Of a stretch of DNA of 64,000 nucleotides, positions 26,374 through 35,690 are shown piece after piece. The translations under genes and the position numbers were made by a program. Below the pieces are notes generated by a model that saw nothing but the letters and a program-made list of their open reading frames with translations, was not told the DNA's origin and did no database searches. The stretch is from RYN-230 sp963770545. GTDB lineage: Bacteria; Actinomycetota; Actinomycetes; Streptosporangiales; Streptosporangiaceae. Position 1 is the first letter of the stretch; every line of letters starts with the position of its first letter. The stretch covers positions 186,001-250,000 of the forward strand of contig CAVYQF010000006.1 in assembly GCA_963770545.1 (NCBI GenBank), given 5' to 3'.

Positions 26374-27011
26374 GAGTCCTCCTGGGCCGCCCGGGCGAGC
26401 AGGGCGAGCACGGTCGCGTCCCAGGTGGGCAGCGCATGGCGGCTCTTGAACTGGCCCAGCTCGTCGAGGGTCTTCCGGCTCATGGTGATCCAGGCGGTGT
26501 CAGGGAAGTGCGCGTCCACGGCCTCCCGCCACTGGCTCACGGGCAGCCGGAAGGTGGTCTCCTTGCTCCACGGCACCTGCTGGACCCGCAGCCGGCCGTC
26601 GGCCGAGCCGAAGATGGTCCCGCTGAACAGCAGCAGCAGCGGGATCTCACCGTCGTCCAGCGAGCTGAAGTAACGCGTCGAGGCGATCTGCAGGTCATAG
26701 GTGAAGGGGACCGGCAGCGGGACCTCGATGCTTCCGGTGAATCCCGGAACCATGGTGGAGATCGTGGTGAACTGCAGCGGCTTGAGCGTGTCCGCCCAGC
26801 GGGCCCGCTCGCCGAACAGATCGTTCAGCCGTACCGCCTCCGGGTCGGAGTAATGCCGGCGGAAGGGCTCGATCCGGATCTGGGCGCGCAGCGCGATCGC
26901 GTCCACCTTTTCCCCGGATGTCTCGCTGATCCGCAGGTCCAGGTCGAACGACGGCACCGCCGCGTAGCGGTCCACCCGGGCGCCGATGCAGTCGAACACC
27001 AGCTCAGCCAT
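26370..27011 (-). CDS. DUF6084 family protein of the hydrogenase operon
   Basis: A 213-residue protein from ATG at 27011 (MAELVFDCIGARVDRYAA). The long frame upstream is a shadow of DUF5947. Features are FDLDLRISETSGEKVDAIAL, RAQIRIEPFRRHYS, ERARWADTLKPLQFT and a C-terminal DAHFPDTAWITMSR. The composition suggests a soluble beta-sandwich. It overlaps DUF5947 by eight bases and the 513-residue gene by four. Function unknown; found with group 1h hydrogenases as I recall. Confidence 0.82.
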   Translation of the reverse strand: MAELVFDCIGARVDRYAAVPSFDLDLRISETSGEKVDAIALRAQIRIEPFRRHYSDPEAVRLNDLFGERARWADTLKPLQFTTISTMVPGFTGSIEVPLPVPFTYDLQIASTRYFSSLDDGEIPLLLLFSGTIFGSADGRLRVQQVPWSKETTFRLPVSQWREAVDAHFPDTAWITMSRKTLDELGQFKSRHALPTWDATVLALLARAAQEDS

Positions 27012-27927
27012 GGGCGGAGTCCTGCGATTCGCGAGTTCCGGGGGGTCGGCCTCCGGGGCTGGCTTCTCTGGCCCGCTTCCGGACCCCGGCCAGGAACTCC
27101 TCGATGCTGGCCCGGGCCTCGCTGCCGCCGTCGAAGCCTTTCCACAGCCTCCGCATCCGGCCGGCCAGCTCGTAGCAGACGTCGATGGGGACGATGAAGT
27201 ACTCCGCCTGCGACGCGTGGCTGTCCCGGCACAGCAGCACGGCCTCCACGTCGGGCTCCGCCGCGCCCAGCAGCGGATACGCGGACGCCAGGCGCTCCCA
27301 CGCGGCCAGGTCCAGGGTGCATTCGGTGGCGCCGGCCGGGCTTGGGTAAAAGCCGCCCAGACCGCGCTGCGAGCTGTTGAGGAAGAACGCCAGCCCGACC
27401 GGGATCTGCAGCTCGTCCCACTCCAGGGCGGACATCGGCCGGGACGAGTCCCGCAGATAGCGGTCCGGGACCGATCTGTATCGGGCCGAGCCCCGGCGAG
27501 GGGAGGCGCCCCGCAGGGGTGTTCTCTCCGAGCCGGGGCTCTCGGGGGGCCCCGGGGGGTCGTCCCCCCGGGCTGGCAGAGCCTGTCCCGCTTGGGTGAA
27601 CAGCAGGTAGCAGGCCCGGCAGGCGCAGGCCAGGCTGGACTGCTCCAGATCCGCCACATGCCCGTGTTCGGACGGTATGCCGGTGGCACAGAACTCGCAG
27701 TGCTCGTCGGCGTCGTCCCGCGGGGCCGGGCCGGTCCCCAGAGCGGCCTGAACCGGATCCGGGAGGACCTGGGGATCGGGGAGGGCCTGGGCAGGAGGGC
27801 CAGACGCAGGCGGCGGCGCGGACGGCGCACCCGGCGCGGACGGCGCACCCGGTGCGGACGGCGCACCCGGCGCGGACGCCGGACCGGGCGGCCCGACGAA
27901 CCTGCGCAGCCCGGACGGCCGGCTCAC
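27004..27927 (-). CDS. DUF5947 family protein with Cys-rich N-terminus
   Basis: A 307-residue protein starting at GTG 27927, sharing GTGA with the NifU/Rieske stop. Near residue 75 is a probable metal site, HCEFCATGIP followed by LACACRACYLLF. A disordered repeat (SAPGAP units) precedes it and a Pro/Gly/Arg-rich linker follows. The main domain begins RYRSVPDRYL and includes LQIPVGLAFFLNSSQRG and FYPSPAGATECTL. It sits between the electron-transfer protein and DUF6084, all coupled. By context it is a hydrogenase accessory protein; the mechanism is unknown. Confidence 0.82.
   Translation of the reverse strand: MSRPSGLRRFVGPPGPASAPGAPSAPGAPSAPGAPSAPPPASGPPAQALPDPQVLPDPVQAALGTGPAPRDDADEHCEFCATGIPSEHGHVADLEQSSLACACRACYLLFTQAGQALPARGDDPPGPPESPGSERTPLRGASPRRGSARYRSVPDRYLRDSSRPMSALEWDELQIPVGLAFFLNSSQRGLGGFYPSPAGATECTLDLAAWERLASAYPLLGAAEPDVEAVLLCRDSHASQAEYFIVPIDVCYELAGRMRRLWKGFDGGSEARASIEEFLAGVRKRAREASPGGRPPGTRESQDSAHG
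27816..27880. repeat. 18-bp tandem repeat within DUF5947
   Basis: Copies at 27816-27833, 27834-27851 and 27852-27869 plus a partial one, unit GCGCGGACGGCGCACCCG. It encodes the SAPGAP linker and keeps frame. Confidence 0.85.
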
Positions 27928-28829
27928 GACGAGATCGCCTCTTGCGGCGCCGTGACCGCGACCCTGACCCCCTGGCTGTCGGACAGCAGCGGGAGTGGGT
28001 CCAGGTGCACGGCCGGGTCGGCGAGACTTCGGCCTGCGGACCGGACGTCGTACTGGGCCTGGCAGCCGGGGCAGGCGAGCTCGCCCAGCGTGAGCGTGCC
28101 CTCGGCTAGTGATATCCCGCACCCGGCGCAGGCATCCCGGTAGGCGTACAGGGTGCCGCGAACCGAGCAGAGGAGCACCCGGGTTCCGGCTACCTCGGCG
28201 ATCACCGGCCTGCTGCTGGGCGGCCCGAGGTCCGGGACCGTGACCCATCTGGCGTCCCCGCCGCTGGCGACGGGCATCTCGCCGGGTCCGCCGGCATCGG
28301 GGGGGCGCTGGCCTATCTGCAGCAGCGTCCCCTGGGCCGGCGGCGCGGTGACGCCCTCCACCACGACCGCGGTGACCTCAGGCGCCGCGTCCTCGATCGC
28401 GCCCTTGATGGCGAGCTGGACCGTCACCGTCGAGGAAGGACAGCCATCGCAGCTGCCTTCGAGGCGGAGCTGGGCGATCCCCTCCTGCGTAACGCCCAGA
28501 TACGTCACCCCGCCGGCGTGCGACCCGAGGTAGGGACGCACCTGATCGAGGGCCCGCTGGATCCGCTCGTCCACGTCCAGCGGGTGCAGGTCGTGCAGCA
28601 GCAGGAGGCTCTCCACCAGCGGGTCCTCGAGCAGGCGATCGAGGATGCTGGCTCCCGCCGGGCCTTCCGCGCGGAGCGCGGCCATGATGTGGCTCAGCCC
28701 GTCGCCGTAGAGTCCCAGCAGCAGCCGAACCAGTTCCTCGGCCGCCCTGGCGGTCAACTCCCCGCCCTCGGACGCCAGGATGCCGAGCAATTCCTCGACG
28801 CGTGCCCCCACCTGCCGTGCGTCGGTCAT
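27924..28829 (-). CDS. NifU-C / Rieske-like fusion protein, probable hydrogenase electron carrier
   Basis: A 301-residue protein. The middle holds a NifU C-terminal domain with EGSCDGCPSSTVTVQLAI, a Cys-x2-Cys iron-sulfur site. The C-terminal third is Rieske-like, but the expected Cys-x-His and Cys-x2-His motifs read CAGC and CPGC, giving a four-Cys site more like rubredoxin. It lies about 155 bases downstream of the large subunit gene and is coupled to DUF5947. In group 1h/2a hydrogenases a protein of this type is thought to connect the enzyme to the quinone pool. ATG at 28829 (MTDARQ) is preferred over GTG 28853 because GAGGCGAGG precedes it. Confidence 0.88.
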   Translation of the reverse strand: MTDARQVGARVEELLGILASEGGELTARAAEELVRLLLGLYGDGLSHIMAALRAEGPAGASILDRLLEDPLVESLLLLHDLHPLDVDERIQRALDQVRPYLGSHAGGVTYLGVTQEGIAQLRLEGSCDGCPSSTVTVQLAIKGAIEDAAPEVTAVVVEGVTAPPAQGTLLQIGQRPPDAGGPGEMPVASGGDARWVTVPDLGPPSSRPVIAEVAGTRVLLCSVRGTLYAYRDACAGCGISLAEGTLTLGELACPGCQAQYDVRSAGRSLADPAVHLDPLPLLSDSQGVRVAVTAPQEAISS

Positions 28830-28985
28830 CCGCCTCGCCTCTGTCTGGCTCACTTTGTCTAGACCTACTAGTTATGACTTACCCTCCCTGGCCCTGGCAC
28901 CCGGGTCCCGCCCGGCCGGCTGGCCAGGCGGGACCCGGAATGCGGGGCGCGTTCCGGGGCGGTGCGGTTCCCCGGAACTCCCGCG

Positions 28986-30770
28986 TCAGGTGGCCAGGGT
29001 CGCTGCCATCGGCGTGTGCACCTTCTCCAGCAGCTTGCCGTTGCCGAGATACATGTGCACGCCGCAGGGCAGGCAGGGATCGAAGCTGCGGACCGCCCGC
29101 ATGACGTCGATGCCCTTGAAGTTGTCCGGGGAGTTCTCCTCGAAAATCGGCGTGTTCTGGACCGCGTCCTCGTACGGTCCCGGGGTGCCGTAACTGTCCC
29201 GGACACTGGCGTTCCAGGGCGTCGGCGGATACGGGTGGTAGTTCGCGATCTTCCCGTCCCGGATCACCATGTGGTGCGACAGCACGCCGCGCACCGCTTC
29301 GGTGAACCCGCAGCTGTTCGCTTCGTCCGGGACATCGAACGGCTCCCAGGTCTTGGTGTGCCCGGCCCGGACCTCGGCCAGGGCCTTCTCCATGAAGTGA
29401 AGGGCGGCCGCGGCAGCATAGGCCTGGAAGTAGGTACGGGCCCGGTCACGCTCGATGGCGTTAGAGAGCGGTCTTCCCTCTTTGTCCTGCGGGATCTTCC
29501 ACTCGAAGGTGACCTCGGGCTTGGTCACGGTCCGGGGCAGGTTGATCAGCACGCTGTTGCCGGTGGACTTGATGTAGCCGATGTCCACCAGGCCGCCCTG
29601 CGCCGTCGCCCAGAGCCGGGCGATGGGGCCGCCGCCGGTGTCGGCGGCCAGGTAGTTGGTGCCGTCGAACCAGCGGGGCGACATGACCCAGCTGTACTTG
29701 TCGTCGAAGTTGCGCTTCTGCGGCCGCGGGATCGTGTGCTGGTTCCACGGGTGCCTGCGGTCCACCGGGTTGCCCAGCGGGTCGCGGGTCACGAACATCT
29801 CCTGGTCTTCCCAGTCCTCGTAGTAGGAGCTGCCGAGGAGGATGCGGATACCCAGGTTGATGTCGACCAGGTCGTTGGTGAGCAGCTGGCCGTCCCGGAT
29901 GACGCCGGGGCTGACGAACATCTTCCGGCCCCAGTCGCTCATGTGGTCGTACCGGAAGTCGCAGTACTCGGGGTCGTTGAGGCTGCCCCAGCAGACCATG
30001 TCCGCGCGGCGACGGCCGACCTCCTCATACCCCGGCAGTGCCTCGTAGAAGAAGTCGAACAGGTCATCGTGCATGGGCACGACGCGTTTCATGAATTCCA
30101 CGTAACGCATCAGCCGGGTGAGGTAGTCGGTGAACAGCTGCACGGTGGGGGTGGTGCCCACGCCGCCCGGATAGAGCGTGGACGGGTGCACGTGGCGCCC
30201 TTCCATCAGGCAGAACATTTCCCGGGTGGACCGGCTCACCTGGAGCGCTTCGCGGTAGAACTCGCCTTCCAGCGGGTTCAGTGACCGCATGATGTCGCCG
30301 ATGAACTTGTAGCCGTGATCGGCCGCGTGCGGCGCCTCGGTGCGGTTGGCCAGTTCCAGCACGCCCGGGTTGGTCTCGCCGACCATCCTGGCGCAGAAGT
30401 CCACGCCGACCAGGTTCTCCTGGAAGATGTTGTGGTCGAACATGTACTCGGCGGCCTCGCCCAGGTTGATGATCCACTCGGCGAGATGCGGCGGCCGCAC
30501 CCCGTAGGCCATGTTCTGGTTGTAGACCGAGCACGTCGCGTGGTTGTCCCCGCAGATGCCGCAGATGCGGCTGGTGATGAAGTGCGCGTCCCGCGGGTCC
30601 TTGCCCTTCATGAAAATGCTGTAGCCACGGAAGATCGACGAGGTGCTATAGCACTCGATGACCTTCTTCTGCTTGAAGTCAATCTTGGTGTAGATGCCCA
30701 GGCTCCCCACGATGCGTGTGATGGGATCCCAGTTCATCTCCCGGACGTCAGTGTCTTCGGCAGTCGTCAT
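28986..30770 (-). CDS. hhyL: [NiFe]-hydrogenase group 1h large subunit
   Basis: A 594-residue catalytic subunit for H2 oxidation. The nickel ligands are in the L1 motif RICGICGDNHATC (Cys70, Cys73) and the L2 motif DPCLPCGVH (Cys566, Cys569). SRICGICGDNHATCSVYNQN is the form seen in high-affinity actinobacterial (group 1h, formerly group 5) enzymes that consume atmospheric H2. The sequence continues 22 residues past His572, matching the C-terminal extension removed by the endopeptidase encoded at 35.7 kb. AAGAGG just before the ATG supports the start. It follows the small subunit gene by 75 bases. Confidence 0.96.
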   Translation of the reverse strand: MTTAEDTDVREMNWDPITRIVGSLGIYTKIDFKQKKVIECYSTSSIFRGYSIFMKGKDPRDAHFITSRICGICGDNHATCSVYNQNMAYGVRPPHLAEWIINLGEAAEYMFDHNIFQENLVGVDFCARMVGETNPGVLELANRTEAPHAADHGYKFIGDIMRSLNPLEGEFYREALQVSRSTREMFCLMEGRHVHPSTLYPGGVGTTPTVQLFTDYLTRLMRYVEFMKRVVPMHDDLFDFFYEALPGYEEVGRRRADMVCWGSLNDPEYCDFRYDHMSDWGRKMFVSPGVIRDGQLLTNDLVDINLGIRILLGSSYYEDWEDQEMFVTRDPLGNPVDRRHPWNQHTIPRPQKRNFDDKYSWVMSPRWFDGTNYLAADTGGGPIARLWATAQGGLVDIGYIKSTGNSVLINLPRTVTKPEVTFEWKIPQDKEGRPLSNAIERDRARTYFQAYAAAAALHFMEKALAEVRAGHTKTWEPFDVPDEANSCGFTEAVRGVLSHHMVIRDGKIANYHPYPPTPWNASVRDSYGTPGPYEDAVQNTPIFEENSPDNFKGIDVMRAVRSFDPCLPCGVHMYLGNGKLLEKVHTPMAATLAT

Positions 30771-30845
30771 GCCTCTTCCCCTCGGTACTCAGCGACGCGG
30801 TGGCCGTCCTGGCCGGCGCCAGTGGTCGTTACCAGGTACTGCCGG

Positions 30846-31919
<1,074 letters not shown>

Positions 31920-32206
31920 TACCCGGCCACCCCCTCCCTATGATCTGGCTAGCCCGGTGAATGTGGGCTGGCGGTGACCTGGCTGTGCTCTGCGATCTGC
32001 GTCCGGCCGGCCGTGGTTCCGGCGGCCTGGCCGGACTTATTGGCGCAGCGCGGGTGACGGGCACCTTCGGTGCGCAGCAGACGGGAGCCCGCACTACTCG
32101 AATAGCGGGTCATGGTGCCGGGCGGCGGAAAGGCGTGCCGCGCAGGCATTCAGGGGCATCAGCGGCGTCAGCGGAACGGGGTCGGCCTGCCCTGGCCTCC
32201 GGCCCG

Positions 32207-32242
32207 GGCTCATCAACAAGCACTGGCTCATCAACAAGCACG
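32207..32242. repeat. Two-copy 18-bp tandem repeat
   Basis: GGCTCATCAACAAGCACT at 32207-32224 and the same at 32225-32242 with one change near the end (CACG); a third degenerate GGCTCACCAGCAG follows. Confidence 0.8.
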
Positions 32243-32419
32243 GGCTCACCAGCAGGAATCGGTCGCCTGGCGGACCCCGATGACCGCCGGACGACCCGAA
32301 CCATGAAGGGCGCGTGAACGCCAGGAAGATGGTTCATAGAGGCCTTACCTGCATCATGCGCAAGTGCCGTCATGCTAAACCCGTCCACCATCCGTATCAA
32401 GGCAGTAGCGTCAAGTCGT

Positions 32420-32435
32420 CGGACATAAATGTCCG
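32420..32435. promoter_or_regulatory. Palindromic operator candidate
   Basis: CGGACAT-AA-ATGTCCG, seven-base arms, in the hydrogenase/HTH intergenic region. The neighbouring HTH protein is a candidate ligand (inference). Confidence 0.4.
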
Positions 32436-32661
32436 GCCGGTTCGGACTACGCCGGCACTCTGAGGCCCCCGCGCCCGTTCCGTCGCCTTCGAACGGACAG
32501 GTCTGGCCTTCCGCCGGGGCGTCAGGCATCCTGCTGACCAGTCAGGTTGCCGCCGGCCCCGGAAAAGGAGTGCCCTACGGTGAGCACGCGATCCCGTACA
32601 GACGCGTACCCTGGGTCCATACTGGTCAGGTTTGACGGCCCGGGACGGCCCGGAGGAGACA

Positions 32662-33228
32662 GTGACGGAACTGCCTAACGCAAACGGGGACGGGTCGATC
32701 GAGGTTGTCCCCGTGGTGGTGCTGTCCCAGACCTTTCCGGCCCGGCCGTCCTGGATTCCGGAGATCCGCGACTTCGTCCGGCGCTGCCTCGCCGAGTCGC
32801 CCCTGAACGAAGAGGGCACCCGCGGGGTCGGTGAGACCGTGTTCCGCGCCCTGCTCGACGCCGCGGGGCCGACCGGGGCGATCCAGGTCTCCTTCCGGAT
32901 CTTCCCTGAGCACGTCGAGGTCGACGTGCTGCACTCCAACCAGCCGCCGGCCGACGTCACCGGCACCGGCGAAGTCGGCGGCCGGGTGCCCGCCGCGCAC
33001 GCCCGTCCCGTGGCCGCTCCCAGGCCAGGAGGGTCCATCCGCCCGGCCACCTTCGCGGACTGGATGTCCACCGCGCTGCGCCGCGAGGGGCTGACCCAGG
33101 AAGCCGCGGCCCGGCAGCTGGGAGTGTCGGTCAAGACGGTGGGACGCTGGGTCGGTGGCGAGACCGAGCCGCGGCTGCGGGATCTGCGCCGGATTCAGGA
33201 GCTGTTCGGCGAGCTTCCATTCCCCTGA
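32662..33228 (+). CDS. HTH protein at the centre of the hydrogenase locus
   Basis: A 188-residue protein starting at GTG 32662 with GGAGGA six bases upstream. The N-terminal 100 residues (PEIRDFVRRCLAESPLNEEG, RGVGETVFRALLDAAGPTGA, FRIFPEHVEVDVLHS) resemble the first half of a HATPase anti-sigma fold without clear ATP motifs. The C-terminal 60 residues are an XRE-like helix-turn-helix (REGLTQEAAARQLGVSVKTV GRWVGG). Lying between the structural and hyp operons it is the best candidate regulator of H2 uptake, but direct evidence is absent. Confidence 0.75.
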   Translation: MTELPNANGDGSIEVVPVVVLSQTFPARPSWIPEIRDFVRRCLAESPLNEEGTRGVGETVFRALLDAAGPTGAIQVSFRIFPEHVEVDVLHSNQPPADVTGTGEVGGRVPAAHARPVAAPRPGGSIRPATFADWMSTALRREGLTQEAAARQLGVSVKTVGRWVGGETEPRLRDLRRIQELFGELPFP

Positions 33229-33274
33229 TCCCTTCATTCCCGCGGGCTGGCCCCTGAGCCGGCCCCGTAGATGC

Positions 33275-33298
33275 CCTGTCGACTAGACAGGACTGTCT
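33275..33298. promoter_or_regulatory. Overlapping inverted repeats before the YceI gene
   Basis: CCTGTC-GACTA-GACAGG (33275-33291) overlaps AGACAG-GA-CTGTCT (33285-33298), about 55-75 bases upstream of the YceI ATG. Likely an operator. Confidence 0.45.
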
Positions 33299-33351
33299 CG
33301 GTCTCATCTCAATTGCTGGACGTCCCCCCACAAGTGTCCTACGGTGCTTCC

Positions 33352-33915
33352 ATGGCCCTTCCTACGGGACGCTACCGGCTGGGTACTGAGAGCGGCCGGA
33401 TCGTCCTGCGCACGTTCCGCGACGGCCTGGCTTCCACAGCCGGCCACGATCTGGTCATCGAACTGCCCCGCTGGTCTGGCGACCTGGTCGTGGACGACGA
33501 CAAGACCCCGGTATCCCTCGAGGTCCGCATCAACATCGACGCGCTCGTCGTCCGCGACGGAACCGGCGGCCTCAAGCCCCTGACCGACCGGGACCGCCGC
33601 GAGATAGCCACCACCGCGCGGCGGCAGCTGTCCACCGACCAGCACCCGGAAGCGGTCTACACCGCCACCGGATTCGAGATGTCAGGTGACAACGGGGTCA
33701 TCGAGGGGAACCTCACCATCCGGGGGGTTACCCGACCGCTCCGGCTCCAGGTAAGTCAGCCCCAACCGGGTACGTACCGGGGGACCGGGACATTGGTGCA
33801 GTCCGCCTATGGCATCAAGCCGTATACCGCGTTCTTCGGCGCGCTGAAGGTGCGTGATGCGGTGGATATCGAGGTGAACGCCGTCATTCCCGCGCCAGCA
33901 GCGGGCACGGAATGA
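33352..33915 (+). CDS. YceI family lipid-binding-like protein
   Basis: A 187-residue YceI-domain protein: a lipocalin-like barrel that binds isoprenoid-type lipids in relatives. Family landmarks are TFRDGLASTAGHDL, DALVVRDGTGGLKPLTDRDR and the C-terminal GTLVQSAYGIKPYTAFFGALKV. No signal peptide is present. ATG at 33352 replaces a longer in-frame start that would cover the operator. Position between the hydrogenase operons suggests a role with the quinone pool, but that is speculation. Confidence 0.88.
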   Translation: MALPTGRYRLGTESGRIVLRTFRDGLASTAGHDLVIELPRWSGDLVVDDDKTPVSLEVRINIDALVVRDGTGGLKPLTDRDRREIATTARRQLSTDQHPEAVYTATGFEMSGDNGVIEGNLTIRGVTRPLRLQVSQPQPGTYRGTGTLVQSAYGIKPYTAFFGALKVRDAVDIEVNAVIPAPAAGTE

Positions 33916-33993
33916 ACCTGGCTTGGGCCCCGGCCTTGCGGAGGCGGGCTGGGAGCAGTAAGCCAGTGAGGGTAGTCCAGGGGACCGCCGGTC

Positions 33994-34015
33994 GCCCGGG
34001 GTAAGAAAGCCCGGG
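33994..34015. terminator. CCCGGG hairpin between YceI and the hyp operon
   Basis: GCCCGGG at 33994-34000 and 34009-34015 flank GTAAGAAA; CCCGGG pairs with CCCGGG. No T-run. Could be a terminator or part of the hyp leader. Confidence 0.4.
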
Positions 34016-34059
34016 ATGCAAAGCCCTGGCAGGAAGCTCAGCGCAATGACCGCGAGGAG

Positions 34060-34689
34060 ATGAGCGCAGCGCCATCGACAGCTGTAGGGGACGACGAGGT
34101 CGCCAGGCTCTTCGAGCGCCGGACGGCTTCCATGGACGAGCTTGCCGGTCACGCCGGCACGGTGGCGGCCGCCTGTCACGCCATGGCCGTCCGCTTCCAC
34201 CAAGGAGGCAAGCTCGTCGTCTTCGGCACCGGGTCGTCGAGCACCGATGCACTGCACGTGGCCGTGGAATTCGTGCACCCGGTGATCGTGGGCAAGCGGG
34301 CCCTGCCAGCCATCTCGCTCACCGCCGACGCCGCCACGGTGACCGGCATTGCCGAGCGGGAGGGCATGGGGGCGATTTTCGCCCACCAGCTCCGTCACCT
34401 GGCCATTCCCGCGGACATCGCGCTAGGCCTTTCCGCCGACGGTAACTCCGAGAGCGTGCTGAACGGGCTGCTGACCGCGCACGGCATGGGGATGCTGACG
34501 ATCGCGCTGGCCGGCGCGGGCGGCGGGGTGATCGGGGCCAGCCCGGCGGTGGACCACGTCCTCGTCACCACGGAATCCGATCCACGGGTGGTCAAGGAGG
34601 CCCAGGTGACCGCGTACCACGTGCTGTGGGAACTGGTCCACGTCTTCTTCGAGCAGCCCGGGGTGCTCGGCCCAGCGGTGGTCTCATGA
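34060..34689 (+). CDS. SIS-domain protein 1 (GmhA-like) of the hydrogenase locus
   Basis: A 209-residue phosphosugar-isomerase-type SIS protein: KLVVFGTGSSSTDALHVAVE is the phosphate-binding start and GLSADGNSESVLNGL the second phosphate loop. It ends AYHVLWELVHVFFEQP, as in GmhA. The glycine-rich loop differs from true GmhA (FGNGGSA), so catalysis is uncertain. ATG at 34060 has GAGGAG directly abutting, so the start may be slightly different. The stop overlaps the HypC-like gene (ATGA). Confidence 0.82.
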   Translation: MSAAPSTAVGDDEVARLFERRTASMDELAGHAGTVAAACHAMAVRFHQGGKLVVFGTGSSSTDALHVAVEFVHPVIVGKRALPAISLTADAATVTGIAEREGMGAIFAHQLRHLAIPADIALGLSADGNSESVLNGLLTAHGMGMLTIALAGAGGGVIGASPAVDHVLVTTESDPRVVKEAQVTAYHVLWELVHVFFEQPGVLGPAVVS

Positions 34690-34988
34690 GCCGCCCCGAG
34701 CCCGGGCAGCCGGGTCCCGCGCAGCCTGGTCCCGGGCAGCCTGGTCCCGGGCAGCCTGGTCCCGGGCAGGCCGGCCCTGTGCAGCCGCCCGAATGTCATG
34801 ACGAGGTCTGCATCACCTGCTCAGACACGGCGGTCGCGGTGACCATCGCCCGGCTGCTCCCCGACGGCCTGGCCATCGTGGACACCGGGGCGGGCCAGGA
34901 AGAGGTCAGCGTCGCCCTGGTCAGCGCCGGGGTCGGGGACACCGTCCTGGTGCACGCGGGCGAGGCCATCGCGCTGGTGCCGAGATGA
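34686..34988 (+). CDS. HypC/HupF-like protein with Pro/Gly-rich N-terminus
   Basis: A 100-residue protein. After a repeat of about 30 residues (GQPGP units), the sequence CITCSDTAVAVTIARLLPDG and TVLVHAGEAIALVP matches the HypC/HupF chaperone fold, but the essential N-terminal Met-Cys is absent; Cys-Ile-Thr-Cys is internal instead. HypC carries the Fe(CN)2CO unit to the large subunit via its Cys2, so this paralogue must act differently. It is coupled to SIS protein 1 and followed by SIS protein 2. The true hypC is at 36.3 kb. Confidence 0.78.
   Translation: MSRPEPGQPGPAQPGPGQPGPGQPGPGQAGPVQPPECHDEVCITCSDTAVAVTIARLLPDGLAIVDTGAGQEEVSVALVSAGVGDTVLVHAGEAIALVPR
34708..34773. repeat. 15-bp tandem repeat encoding GQPGP
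   Basis: About four copies of CAGCCTGGTCCCGGG in the 5' part of the HypC-like gene; in frame, so length variation would not break the gene. Confidence 0.8.
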
Positions 34989-35001
34989 CCGGGGTGCCAA
35001 C

Positions 35002-35685
35002 ATGACCAAGCGCCGCAGCGGGCAGGACAGCGCCGCCGCGATGGAGTCGCTCTATCCGTTCCTGTATGCAGGGGACGCACCCGACCTGGGCGCGGTGCTG
35101 GCCGAGGTCCGCGCGTCCACCGTGGCCAAGGCCCGTGAGGTCACCGAACTGCGCCGGGTCATCTGCGCCCAGGACGCCAAGCGGCTGACCGGATGCGCAC
35201 AGCAGATGGCCGCCCGGTTCGCGGCCGGCGGGCGGCTGCTGGCCTTCGGCAATGGCGGCAGCGCCACCGACGCGCAGCAACTGGCCACGCTGTTCCTCGA
35301 TCCCGGCCCGGGCGAGCGGGCCCTGCCCGCCTTCTGCCTGGCCAACGACGTCGCGGTGATCACCGCCCTGTGCAACGACGTCGGCGTGGGAGTGGTGTTC
35401 GCCCGCCAGATCGCCGCGTTCGGGCAGTCTCGGGACATCGCCATCGGCTTGTCCACCAGCGGCAATTCCGAGAACCTGCTGCGTGCCCTGGACGAGGCGG
35501 CCCGCCGCGGCATGCTCACGGTGGGCATCGCCGGCTACGACGGCGGCAAGATGGCCGAGATGGACAGCCTGGACTATCTGTTCGTGGCGCCGTCGTCGTC
35601 GGTGCACCGCATCCAGGAAGCGCAGACGACCGTGTACCACACGCTGTGGGAACTGACCGTGGCGTCGCTGGCCGGGGCTGGGTGA
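35002..35685 (+). CDS. SIS-domain protein 2 (sedoheptulose-7-phosphate isomerase-like)
   Basis: A 227-residue SIS protein closer to GmhA: RLLAFGNGGSATDAQQLATL, ANDVAVITALCNDVGVGVVF and GLSTSGNSENLLRALDEA, with the C-terminal QTTVYHTLWELT. GmhA makes heptose precursors for LPS, which this Gram-positive organism lacks, so the role here is probably different. It lies 13 bases after the HypC-like gene and is followed by the endopeptidase gene. The pair of SIS proteins is a recurring feature of group 1h hyp operons as far as I recall. Confidence 0.85.
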   Translation: MTKRRSGQDSAAAMESLYPFLYAGDAPDLGAVLAEVRASTVAKAREVTELRRVICAQDAKRLTGCAQQMAARFAAGGRLLAFGNGGSATDAQQLATLFLDPGPGERALPAFCLANDVAVITALCNDVGVGVVFARQIAAFGQSRDIAIGLSTSGNSENLLRALDEAARRGMLTVGIAGYDGGKMAEMDSLDYLFVAPSSSVHRIQEAQTTVYHTLWELTVASLAGAG

Positions 35686-35690
35686 GCGGG

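Larger units (their letters stand above)
31920..32661. promoter_or_regulatory. 742-base control region upstream of the hydrogenase operon
   Basis: No supported gene lies here; a leftward frame at 32110-32529 has poor composition and no ribosome site. The region must contain the hydrogenase promoter and that of the rightward HTH gene. It includes an 18-bp tandem duplication (32207-32242) and a palindrome CGGACATAAATGTCCG (32420-32435) with near copies (GTCGTCGGAC, GTTCGGACTA) around it. The AT content rises between 32310 and 32410, consistent with promoters. Confidence 0.55.

Noticed and set aside
32110..32529. Leftward 139-codon frame upstream of the hydrogenase genes
   Set aside because: No family resemblance, no ribosome site, and the tandem repeats beneath it translate to low-complexity sequence.
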